DNA from: Circinella minor
Lineage: Eukaryota; Mucoromycota; Mucoromycetes; Mucorales; Lichtheimiaceae
NCBI GenBank assembly: GCA_016758965.1
Contig: JAEPRB010000039.1
Coordinates: forward strand, 167,132-231,131
Length of the DNA: 64,000 nt
Reading direction: 5' to 3'
The stretch's first letter is position 1, and each line of letters begins with the position of its first letter. Of the stretch, positions 11,920-23,620 are shown in pieces. The translations under genes were made by a program, and so were the position numbers. The notes under the pieces are model-generated. The model did not search any database and was not told where the DNA came from. It worked only from the letters and a program-made list of their open reading frames with translations.

Positions 11920-12020
11920 TATATAAAAATATTTTTTTTCCTTGTTGTTTCTTGCTTTGTTTTATGGGGATAAAAATGATATTAAACTATTACTACTACT
12001 TGATATACTATTACTACTAT

Positions 12021-12052
<32 letters not shown>

Positions 12053-12690
12053 AAGGCAAAATTTCCTTCCTTTGTGGATTTGGAAAAGATGGTGCTTGAA
12101 GCAAAGAGGAAAATGATTGTTGTTTTGTCCAGTTCTGCTCTTTTTCTGGTTGGGCGTTTCACCTATATAATAATATATAATTAATTTTTAATAATTGCTC
12201 AAAATTAAATCCATTAATTCATTTATATATTATTACCTTATTGGAACGCCCTAAACGATTGACCAAAAGTAAAGAGGGGGGGGATGGGTTTAAAGAAAAA
12301 AAAAGAAGAAAAGAAAAATTAAAAAAAAAAAGATGTAGAAATAAACTAAAAAAAAAGTTTGTTTCAATTATCAAAAATAAAAAATAAAATTATATAGAGA
12401 TGTTTTAAGTCTATATATAAATGTAACAAAAAGAAGAAGCTAATCAACCAAACAAAAAGGTTATAATGTTAGGTTTATGTTGTTGTTTTTGTGTGAGAGA
12501 AAAGAAAGAAGCACGTTTTTTCTTCAAAACGTTCGGCGGAGCCAAATTGACTTGAATGTATTTTTTTTTTTTTTGCAAAGCCCAAAATTGATTGGTTTAC
12601 AATAAAAATGTGGGAGTGAGAAGAAGGGGGGGGTTAGGATAGAAATAAGGGATATTCAATAGTCTTTTTTTCTCCCACTTTACCGTTATG
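11920..12690 (-). promoter_or_regulatory. Leader region of the antizyme gene, possibly with introns
   Basis: In transcript sense, a probable intron runs from GTAATA at 12235 to ATATAG at 12163. A following segment (12161 down to about 12053) is open in one frame with protein-like composition (QPEKEQNWTK and on) but starts after a UGA and runs into a trinucleotide repeat. A hypothetical GTAGTA...GCAAG intron could join another frame to the antizyme frame. No ATG exists on this strand between about 12240 and 12700. I could not define an ORF1 or frameshift site. Confidence 0.4.
12022..12052. repeat. (ACT)n trinucleotide repeat
   Basis: About ten units in the antizyme leader region; encodes neither a clear polyserine nor polyvaline product because the flanking frames are closed. 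Confidence 0.85.
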
Positions 12691-12699
12691 CTTTTTATA
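12691..12699 (-). promoter_or_regulatory. TATA-box-like element upstream of antizyme
   Basis: TATAAAAAG in transcript orientation, roughly 770 nt upstream of the proposed start codon, compatible with a spliced leader. Position is the only support. Confidence 0.35.
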
Positions 12700-15600
12700 G
12701 ATGCAATAATATACTATAATATATATCTTTGTAATAAAAAAAGCCACCAAAACCATTTAATCAATTGTTTTTGCTTATTGAAATTATTTTATTATGATAA
12801 AAAGTCAACTATCTTAAAAAGCCAAATGAATACATCACATGAGTAAAATAAATTGTCCATAAAAAAATGATTGTACTGGCTTATTTAAAGTAACAACACA
12901 TGTTAAAATTTTTACTTGTTTGGTAATTAAACTGAAAGGTTAGTTACAATTGTACAACAATTATGTCTGATGATGTGAACTAATATATATTTATATATAT
13001 AAATATCATCGTTTGTTGTTAACGTCTTATCATAATATTTAAATCATATTGAATCAAGAATAATACGTATGTTATTTCCTTTCGAATATCTATAAAACTT
13101 TTTACTTAGAAAGGGTTAGAAGTATGATGATGTCGTTGTTATTATGTTTTATCGCGCTTATACAAATAAACAAACAATGATATAATCATAACAAATAATT
13201 TAATTATTTATTTATGGAACGAATTAATATGTTATGTTTCACTTTGTCAAGATTTATTGTCATGGAGTTTGCATGATATATATACATTAACTATAAGTAT
13301 ATGCGAATAACGTACAAACTTGTACAATTTCGAAACGGCTGTTTTCAAAGTAACACAAAAGAAGAATATGCATTTTTAGATTAAGGGACATAATATGTAG
13401 TAGTTATCAATATTTATTCAATAATAATTATAATAATAAACATCTTTTTAGGGATAATGATGAATAGTAACAATTAATTCATGACATTGATCGATATGTA
13501 ATAATATAACCATATAAACTTAACGATTTATAACATGTTGCTTTATTTGGAAATGAATACCTTATTCCATCGTGTTGAAATAACTTACCTGACTGAAGTT
13601 GATGTATTCTTGGATAAGTACTTTTTCGTTAACAAATTCAACAGTTATTGATATATATATATTCAATATTTAAAATCGATAAGATCATTTTAATGTGTCA
13701 ATAATAAGAGATATCTTTGTATCACTGCAGAAGTTGAAGTTACGTACATATAAATCGCTTGTCTGGCCAATGTACGTATAGTTGTCCAAATGACATGTAG
13801 AACCCAAGAGACAACAATATGTAATAATTACTACCATACCATTTTATTGACTTTACGTATTGACATCTACATACACAATATGTCGATATGATACACTGTC
13901 AAAGTCACCTATCTATTTTACTTTGATCACTTATTTTCCTTGTTTTCATGCTTTTTATTTTTTATGTTTTATTTTTGATGATATACGTACTAAAAAATGT
14001 CTACGTATCAATCGTTCTTGCCATTTTAATTATTATAACAACTACTCTACTTGTCAACTGATCAGGTAAAAAAAGTTTATCCTTTTGTTGTGATTTTTGT
14101 CTTCTTATGTCCACAGTTATAATTTGATTACCTCTTTAAACTCGTCCGAGTGATAAAGTTTTAGTCAAGCACTTGTTTTTACTTGGTATCGACAATTTAT
14201 CTTGTTCTTGTGGAATTTTTTTGATTAAAATTAATATGCTATACTTTACTATGATTATTGTTGGGCTATTATTTTCTTTCTTGTCATGGCTTACACTATA
14301 TAAGTTTTTTTTTACTGATTTGAAGCTCATGAATTTCACTTGCATTAATACTTTTTCAATTTCATTATATCTGTCCTCTGTCGACATCAGCCAAAGTATT
14401 GAAATCCTAATATAGAAGATATTGTTCACATATATTTTAACAATTATGTACTTAACAATAATGTTTTGGAGATCATAGTGTGTGAAGAATATGGAAAGAT
14501 TATAATTACATTTATGTAACGTTAAAAAGTATATATATACGTATATCCCTAAAAATTTGATGGGTCTGTCAGGTACCATTAATCAGGTGGTAAATACATT
14601 GTGCCATGTTGTACTAAATTGTGTGCTATTGATATTGATGTTCCTGAGAAACTTTTTGACATTTTTTTTTGGTTAGTAGTTATATGAGCATACAACCAGT
14701 AGTTTGCTACTTGGGGGTTTTTTTTTTTGGAAAAAAAAATGTAAGCAAGGTATAAAGATGAACGAGCATTGAAATTACCAATTCGTCAATAGTAGAGGAG
14801 AACTCAAGTATATCATCACAGTAAAAAGTGTATATAAATTTCTTTTTTACCTTTATCAAAATGGATTGATAGACAAAATACTCTAGAGACTGAAAAATGT
14901 GATATGTACGTATCATAGTAATAATTATTTTAATGCCATTATATATCAATGATCAGCAGTCTTTCTAGTATAAGCGTGTTTTTCCTCCATTGAATGGATG
15001 AAGAATGTAAAATTTTCCTAATGAATTGGAAAAAAAGTTAGTAAAATCAGGACTTTGTCGTTATTTAAGCGACTTGGATATATACTTCATAGCAATAATA
15101 CTTTAAACCTGTAATCAATATTTTTACTTTTGTACATACGTAATATACAATTTGTACCGTAATAGTATCGATCATTCGTTTCTGTCAAAATAAGTTAAAT
15201 ACTGGGAAGATCTCATCTTAATTATTTTTTTAATGCAGCTTATACATTTCAAGAAAATATTTTTTATGCTAGGTAGAAGTAATCAGTGTAGATAAGACGC
15301 TCTTTTTTTTTTTTTTTTTACATATAAGTAGTTTGATGAAATGATATTTGTTAATCAGTAAATGTATTAAATGTTTATTTTAGAACAAATTATAGTACTT
15401 TTAGCATCGAATCATATGGAAGGGGCGGGGGAATTTGATAGTTTTTAAAAGACATTTTTTAACCTATTAGCATTAAAAATTCTTCTCTCTTATTGGGGAT
15501 TTCTTTAACTTTTTGGGAAAGGTAAAAACTTGGATAATATTCAAGTGAGATTAATTCGTTTTTGGTTATGTATGCTTTAAAAAAAGAAGAATAAAATAGA

Positions 15601-17693
15601 TCATGAATATTTCTTTTTACATTGTCTTGCAGAAGGTTTTTGATACGGTTGATAAATTGACTTAACCTGTACCTTGAGATACTTTAATTCCAATACATAA
15701 CATGTGATAATCCATATTGAAATGATTGATAATTTATATTTTCAATAGTAAAAAAAGAGAGAAATAAAGATCAAGAAGCTATAAAAACAATAGCATTCTT
15801 TTCTAAAAAAAAAAAAAAAGTTCATTTGATCCAGTCCTAATCGCGACAGTAAAGTAAGGCATCTTTTTTGTTTTGTTTGTTTTTTGACTGACTATATGTA
15901 GTAGATTTATACTTTTGAAGGAGAACATACTTCTATGTTCCCAAGTTAGTAATATAGCAGGCAATGATTATTCGTTGTCGAATTAGAGTAATAGAGTGTT
16001 GCTATCATCGTTTATCATGAACGATCACATTTATTAGACATTTCTAAAATACGCTTATTTTTCTGAGTTAAATTAAGAATAAGTAAATTGTTCATAATCG
16101 TTTATTCTTCTTGATTATGACAAGTTTGTTGGGAAACTAGTTTTTATTTTACTGTACTTGGTCTTCTGAAATCATGAGCTTCCGATTGGATAATAATATC
16201 ATATCTTATTTTTTTCCTCCTCTTGTTTCCCCCACATATATCAACGATAAATAAAATAAAGCATCTATTATCTATTATCTATCTCCAATAAAAGTACTTA
16301 AGATCATTGATAAGCGGTAAAATAAGATTAATCTTTTTTGTTTGTTATAAAATCATGCTTTTAAAAGTAAAGTTAGCATGACACAAGGTAACTTATTCGG
16401 TAAGTAAAAAACAAAAGGATAAGATATACCAAATAAAGTAAACAGGTGACTAAATAATTTTATCTCAGAATTATAATAATCTTATCAATCAAAATGGTAC
16501 ACAGAAGTAAGAACAAGGTTATTATAATACATCATCATGTTTTTTTCAACATTGTTTTTATTTTTATTTTTAAAAGTGCGGGAATCGGCGCGGTATAATC
16601 CGAAAAAACAGTTATATAAATTAACTACAATAGAAACTTTAGAAGAGGCTAAAGGGGGGTGGTATATATTTTATTATTTGTACAACGATTTATTGATTAA
16701 AAAAAATAGTTTCTTACTGTTAACATTTATAAATAATACACACAGACAACGGTATTTAAGAAGAGAAAAAAAAAGGGGGGGGGTGAGGAAAGAGAAGTTT
16801 TGGTTTTTAGAAATTTCTGACATGTATTGAAAATGTTATAAAAAATTAACTCTCAGATATTCCTTCGATTATTCAGAGGAAAAGAGCCATTTATTTTTGT
16901 TTAACTATAGTATTCTGTTTACACCTGTTTTTTTTTTCATTACGTTTCAGTAATAATCGTATTCGATTTCTTATTTATTTTTTGACTTGTTTTTTTTACC
17001 TTATTCATAACAACTATCTTTATTAAATTTCGCACCTTACACCTTACACCAATTGCGCGTTACTTATTAATAACTACTTACAATTGGAGTCTATGCAACG
17101 AAACTTTTTCAACTTTCAATGCTTTACGAAAACATCGTCGCCGTTTGCATACATTGAAATTGTTTATTTTATTAATGACGAAATTGATTGAACACACGTC
17201 GATTTCAGCTTATTGCTCTCGTCAGCTCACAAAGAGGGGTACTGAAAAACCTGCAGCAGTAAATGCGAGTACAAAAAATAAAGAAAGAAGATAGGGTACA
17301 GTTATAATAACTAGGAGAGGTTTAATAGCATCTATCTATGCTGAATGGAAGGGTTGATATAAACTATGATGATAGATATAAGAGCGGAAGCCACTTGCCT
17401 TTTTTTAATTAATAATAAATGCCTTTTTAGTGCTGTAGGTGGCGCCTTGGTGCTATAGAGTTTGGACCTTGAGTGTTTGTTACGCCGTGTGCATACAGTA
17501 GAAGCATTAGTGGTACTTGGTGAATGTATGTATTTTTTTATCGAACAGTAATTATTATTATTATCATTCTGACAACAGTAAAACCTTTTTTTATATATAT
17601 GTAGTGGCGGTTCCACTTTTGAATGGATACTTCACTTGTCCTTTGGCTTCATGTAATTAACAATGTATAAATAACGACACCTTCCAAGTTCAT
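12700..17693. other. Long AT-rich stretch with no supportable gene
   Basis: Several frames of 60-147 codons occur on both strands, but none has a recognisable domain, splice-consistent extension or coding-like composition. They are rich in Ile, Tyr, Phe and Lys as expected of random AT-rich DNA. The segment 16570-16660 is locally GC-richer and could be part of an old gene. A TATAAATA motif sits at about 17664, just before the decayed gene that follows. Confidence 0.5.
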
Positions 17694-18530
17694 ATGGGAG
17701 GTCAACACAGCAATATTGAAGTGTCAGCGTTACAGATGAACGAATCGAAGACTAGTCAAAAAAGATCATTCAGTGATTCTTTGGGTGACTTCGACTTTGC
17801 AACTGGTGCCAAGCGTACACTTACTGAACAAGACCATGACAAGGCAAAGTATTTGGCTGTTGGTATTGATTGTGCACCCGTTTCTTTACAGTACATCTAT
17901 CCCATGAATCAACAAAAGGTGAATTACCAGTTACTGGATTATTTGATTCAAAATCGGTGAAACTTCTAGTGGATAACGTGCCTTTCAGTAATAAAGTGAA
18001 CTGCTCACTTCCGTTGGATGCAATTGTACAAAAGACTGATCGGGTATGTTGGGTAATAAGATTTTTAATGTAATTAACAAACCTATTATTATATAATATA
18101 AGAAAAAATAATTCCTAACAGATGTGGAAGAAGGTGTTCAAGAAAAATCTTTAATTTTTTGAAGATGCTTTAAACTTCATCCCTTTAGAAGATAAACATT
18201 ATATTGATGGATATCAATCAATAGACCTACATCATCAATATGATGATAAGTACTCCCTCCAAGATATTTCTGGTTTCAATGATCCTTCAATCTATAAACT
18301 GTGGAAACCACTACTGAACAATGATATATGATTGCGTGCGACTATTTTCAAACTTTGTGAGGTACGTACCACATATCGACTATGAGCCATCGAATACATC
18401 AGCAGCAAAAATTGGCTCTCGGTTCATAAAATCATTGGCTGTTGCCCTACTATTGGAAGAACATACATTGTCAAAATCGGAAGTAGACGACAGTTTTCGA
18501 ATGTTTTATACTCAAATACTAGTGAGGTAA
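17694..18530 (+). pseudogene. Decayed gene of unknown family
   Basis: Coding-like sequence starts at ATG 17694 (MGGQHSNIEV) and continues about 70 codons with good composition, then only continues in another frame from about 17905 (KGELPVTGLFDSKS). A plausible intron follows at 18042-18120 (GTATGT to CTAACAG). After it comes an exon with an in-frame TAA near 18151 (KKNL, stop, FFEDALNF) that ends at a stop near 18330, while a further open stretch (VRYVPHIDYEPS, then SFRMFYTQ) lies in yet another frame up to 18530. At least two frameshifts and one nonsense change are needed to join the parts. I do not recognise the family; it could be a host gene relic or a transposon-borne gene. Confidence 0.55.
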
Positions 18531-19859
18531 ATATTTTGTCTTATTTTTCTAATTTTTTTTTTGTCTCATTGTCTTTTTGTCTTTCCATTTTTTGCGTTCG
18601 CTAATAGTAGGTGTGTAGTGTCATGAAACTAAGAGTGTAAAAATACTGGAGATTCTAAGGGTCTACCCCCGATAGAGGCAAAAAGGATCTTAAGAACAAG
18701 GTTATCATACCTTAAGATAAAATTCTTTAAGATACATTGTTTAGATGACATACCAGAAATAACCCATCTTAATAAACAATTCATATAAATAGACCAACTC
18801 ATACATAGAATAATAACTTTTATCTTATTTTCGAGAATAAATACTGTTTTAAAGGACTCATCGTTTTATTTTATTTTTATTGATTGAATTAAATTATTAT
18901 TCTACCGTACATCTCAACCACAAATACAAATACATTTATATACTCTTTCATACAAGTAATAAATATATATATGATATTATTGTGCTCTTATTCTATATAC
19001 AAGCTACTTGTATAGTAGATTCAGCCTGATAATTAAGTCTTTTATTTTTCAAAATATGGGATAAAAAAAATAGAGCGGCCTATCTAGGAGAAGTTAGCAT
19101 ATACAGGGAAGGGAAATCCGCATCCTGTCCGGCGCGTCCGAAATTTTATTTTCAATATGCGTGGAACACGATGATGACCATAATTGGCAATGTGACTTGA
19201 ACTATACGATGGGGGGACTACACGATTTTGAACTACACAATGGGGTGGACTACTGAATTTTAGTGGAAAAACCTTGTAACCGATCTACGGAGAAGAAAAA
19301 AAAATTGAAGGTTTCACAAATTGACACTCAGTACTCACTTTCTACTCACTTTTTTTTTAGAACCAATCAAAACTTTTTATTTTATGTATAATGTTCAAAA
19401 TGTTAAAGTGTACAATAATATATTTTTTTTCTTTGTATGCTTTGTTTTTGCTAAAAAGAAAAAAGAAAGGAGGAGTAAAGAAGAAGGGGTTTAGAGGTAG
19501 TGATGTGGGGTAGAAACTAAATATAAAAAATATATACAAAGAAAAAAGTAAAAAGAATATGCTATATGTAAAGAAATTAAGATTACTATAAAAGTAACAT
19601 AAATGTGTATGTTTGTGTATATGAGTGAATAAATGAAGTGGCGAATTGGGATTAAGGGGTATATAGTAAAACTAATAATAATATAGAAGCAAAAGGAAAA
19701 TTAAAGAAAGAGGGGATCGCGGTTTGGATGGATCGTTTGCTTTTTCATGTTCCCTTTGATAACTGTACTTGGGTTATTAAGACAGGATGGGTAAACTGAT
19801 ATCGGGGTGATAGACAAGAATAGTAAAAAAAGAAAATGAAGAGCTTTCCTCTGTTTCTA
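18531..19859. other. No gene seen; short internal similarity
   Basis: Mostly AT-rich. Around 19195-19250 a short GAACTACACGATTTT-like phrase is repeated with variation next to GGGGGACTAC/GGGGTGGACTAC, and 19115-19140 is unusually GC-rich for the window. This could be the edge of an old mobile element, but no terminal repeats could be paired. Confidence 0.4.
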
Positions 19860-20922
19860 TTATGTTGCGTTGGCAACGTCATATCGTAAAGGACTTGGTT
19901 TCATAGCAACAAATTGATCTGTTCGACGAGGTAAATGATATCTTGGTCGTAAAGGACAAACAATCTTGTTGGCACGCATCATATTCAATTCGGCTGCAAT
20001 CATTCGTAGATGAGCTCCATTAGCACGTACTTCACGGCCTGGACGAGGAACTGTTTCCAAAGAAGGTACTTGTTTCTCTTGAGCTCGATCCCACTCTTTT
20101 TGCATTTCATCCCAATTATGTTCTTCTGAGAAAACACTATTGCTTAATACCATGGTCGAACATAAACTACTTCTAGATGATTCGCTGTTGTTGCTGGTGG
20201 TGTTATCTTCATTCGTTTCAGATGATGAAGATAGTAACATGTCCGATAATGAAGCCGCCAAGCCGATTTCTTCGCCGAAACTTCCACTATTACTGGATGA
20301 TGAAGAACTCAAACTGCTACTCAACGAAGGACATTCATCGTCTTTATTCGTTGATGTAGTTGTTGAAATGATAGCAATAGGGGATGTATACACATTAGGT
20401 CTGGCTGGTGATATCAAAGTAGGTACGTTGGTGGTAGTGGTCGTTGACAGTGATGAATCGATTGTTTTTGTGGCTTTTTCATCATACGTCGAAGTAAAAG
20501 TAGTAGGAATCTTTCGACCAACAACAAAATCATAAATCAAAGAGAACATCGAAGGTGATAATGATTCTTTTTTCATTGTAATTGTATTTGAAGAAGTAAT
20601 AAAAGGCTATTTATATATAAGGAGAAATAGACAGGAAGGAGAAGGGGGGGATAAAAAAAATATGTTGACCAATAGGATTTGATATGTGAAAAGAAAGTTA
20701 CGATCAAAAGATAGAAAATTACAATGAAAAGAAAAAAGGATTCGTTAATAACAAATAAAAACTATAATATTGTGATACCACGTTTTTGATACGAAAAAAC
20801 AATAAGATTTGGTTACATACCAATTTATTATTATCATTATTCGTGTTTGTTGTCGTAGTAAATAGAGTATCTACATCGTTTATAAGATCTTGCATTGATG
20901 CTGTACGTTCAAGTAATGACAT
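19860..20922 (-). CDS. Unknown fungal protein with Ser/Thr-rich middle and conserved-looking C-terminus
   Basis: Two exons, 20821-20922 and 19860-20606, join in phase 0 to give 282 aa. The first exon (MSLLERTASMQDLIND) is hydrophilic. The second begins with ten codons before the internal Met of MKKESLSPSMF, so that Met is unlikely to be the real start. Residues 60-180 are Ser/Thr/Asn-rich. The last 85 residues are different: EEHNWDEMQKEWDRAQE, then a basic block with NGAHLRMIAAELNMMRANK and LRPRYHLPRRTD. That block looks like a conserved binding motif, but I cannot name the family. It is probably intracellular: there is no signal peptide or membrane segment. Confidence 0.75.
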
Positions 20923-23620
20923 ATTGAGTAAATATTATATACAAAAATAAAAATAAAATAAAGAAATTAGCGAGGGAAAGAAAAAAAAGAGTTGGAAAAG
21001 GAAGGAAAAAATATCAAGCAGATATTTATATATATTTTTTATTGCGGAAATATCGGATTTTCGTTCCACTTGGATTGGATGAGACAGAGACATATTATAC
21101 AACTTGCAGCAACGAATTTCCTTTTTCGTTATTCGTCACATTTCTTGTCACACGTGAACCAGTATGGGTCGGGTTGCTTTTTTTTTTTTACGTATCACCA
21201 AACCTGATATCGTTTTCGTCATTAGTCCTCTTTGAATAATACATATGCACACTCTCTCTCTTTATCTCTTATTCAGTAATGTTTTTTCTTTTTTTGTCAA
21301 GAAGAGAAATTATTTCTTTTTTTGATAGATATAGGATGTGAAAAAAAAAGCATATTCTTTATTATGTTGATACATCAATTTTTATAAGGTTGTAATAAAT
21401 TATCTAACATTCACATACTCCCCCACTAAACAACTTTTTCCTTATCTCTTGGTATTTTCCTTTTAAAGAAAATGAATTGTTTTGTTTGTTGTTTATTTGT
21501 GTGGGGTTCTTTTTTCTGTAACAAACTTATTATCCACATGTAAATCATAAAGTTATTCTCTCGATATTATATATGCACCATTACGTTATTAAAAAAGAAA
21601 TAATTGTAACATCCTTAGTTTCTTCTTGGAAACTCTTGAATAAAAAAAAATATTAGAATTTATCCGTGGATTGTCCAAATGGTTTCACTTAAAAGTCATT
21701 TTTTCTCCTTGTTCTTTTTTTTTCTTTGGTACGTATATATATTTCTATCTCCCATCATCCCTCTCTCTTCGTCTTTTTCGTTACATATTATTCTCCTTAT
21801 TAGTAAAAATTGATAGGTAATACTTTTTATCGGTAAGATACACATATATATATTTCACCAATAATATATAAACATTACAATATTTATCATTGCGTATAAA
21901 TTCCTCAACTTTCTTATTTTATCTATATGTATTCGAATATACGAAAAGTCTGATGTTGTAGTTTAGCATATATACATATATATATAATTATTGCATAATC
22001 GATAAACCCAACAAAATAAAAAGATAATCATTTATGGACCAAAAAGTAAAAACTATTGCTGATAAGAGGCCAAAGATATTAAAGGGAGAATACAGGATTA
22101 CTTTCTTAAAAAAAGATAAGAACCAGCGAAAAGGGAAGGAAACTTATGATAGCCAGTGCTATTGGTTTATACCATACATTATATTTCCCACACTTTTTTT
22201 CAAATCCACCCCTCATTGAATATAATTGGTAGGTAAAGATGGTTAATCATTGAAAGATTATTATCAATTAGTTTATGTAATAATAATTAGCTTATACATA
22301 CACGTATCATCATTGATAATGAATTGAAATGAAAAGTCTAACTACGTATTCATTATTATAAGCTATATCACATTAGTCTGCTTTTACTCTATATACTATA
22401 TAAATTTTATAGTTAATTTTATATTATAAAATATATACTTTTCCCCAATGTAAACCATTTTATATGATAACCAATATTATATATATATATATCTTTCACG
22501 CTTAAATTATATGATGAATAATTTATATTTGTAATAACATCTCAAAAACAATAGAAATGAAATGGGGCTGGGAACTCATTTTATTTTCTTATCGACCCAA
22601 TAGTAAAATTTTGATATCATAAAATATAATCACTTCCTACAAACATGGTCTTGTTTTGTCTATAGATAATAATAATAATAAAGCTTACTGCTAGTGTTTT
22701 TTTTTTCACAGTTTGATTAGAATGTACATATGATGATATGTAGAGTATTATAGATTTGTATAATGATACTCTTCTTTTTTGTTTTAGAAAAAAAAAGTAG
22801 TAGGGTAAGGGACTGTCATGCCTTTTTCCTAATAAAGTAACTAATAAATATGACGGGTAACTTTCTATCGTCTATATCTCTTTTTGGTAAGAAAGGATAA
22901 CAATGGACTAAACTAACATAAATTACCCAACCCATCAAACTCACTTGACATCGAAACGTATAAATTACAGTATCAGTGATATGAATGGTACACGTCGTCA
23001 TCCAATTCCTTATTTTGAATGATGATGCCCCTGAACTTATTCTTTTTTAGCAGTTATAAAGAAAAGTACCCTCATCATCATTTTTATTATTATTTGTTTA
23101 TTACCCTCTTAAGTTACTATGATTGTAATTTGTCAAAATAATATGTACATCAGTTTTTTCAAGAATATTTTTCCTGTTGATGAGGAAATATATAGATATA
23201 AGCATCTGATTTATGATATAAATTCTGGATTGAATTGACGAAGCGGTATAGAAATCAATGTCATAAATATGTTACGTATAATATATATAAAAAAATTCTA
23301 TACATTTTCGGATAAATCACTCGAAATAAAGGAAACCATATAATGCGTGTTATGGTGTTACTTTGTGTTGTATATTTATTTTATTAGTTATATGTATAAC
23401 ACTCAAAAAAAAAAAAAAGAAGAGAATGTGCTCTGTTAATATATTGATACAATTGATATGGATTGTTGCTTTTTTTAAAGAAAAAAAAAAAGGGGCGACA
23501 GGGGAATGTGTCATGGGTTGTATGTGTATGGAGGAAGGGGTATATGTAAAAAAAAGGAATGGAATCTAGATAATAAGGAAAAAAATGCAAATAATAAAAG
23601 AAAAATAAGAAAGCAGCTTT
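20923..23620. other. Intergenic, AT-rich, no gene seen
   Basis: Shared region between the 3' end of the Rim15-like gene and the 5' end of the 282-aa gene. Open frames are short and of random composition. Several (AT)n tracts and poly(A)/poly(T) runs. Confidence 0.6.

Noticed and set aside
14136..14579. Minus-strand frame beginning with a PDRPIKFLGI-like phrase, similar to part of LINE reverse transcriptase
   Set aside because: Only a ten-residue resemblance; no FADD/YxDD box, endonuclease or further similarity around it.
16537..16830. 97-codon plus-strand frame with a coding-like RYNPKKQLYKLTT stretch
   Set aside because: The coding-like part is too short and flanked by low-complexity sequence; no acceptor or domain supports it.
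17332..17616. 94-codon minus-strand frame with a basic C-terminal half
   Set aside because: No promoter, splice partner or domain; composition matches random AT-rich sequence with a few GC-rich codons.
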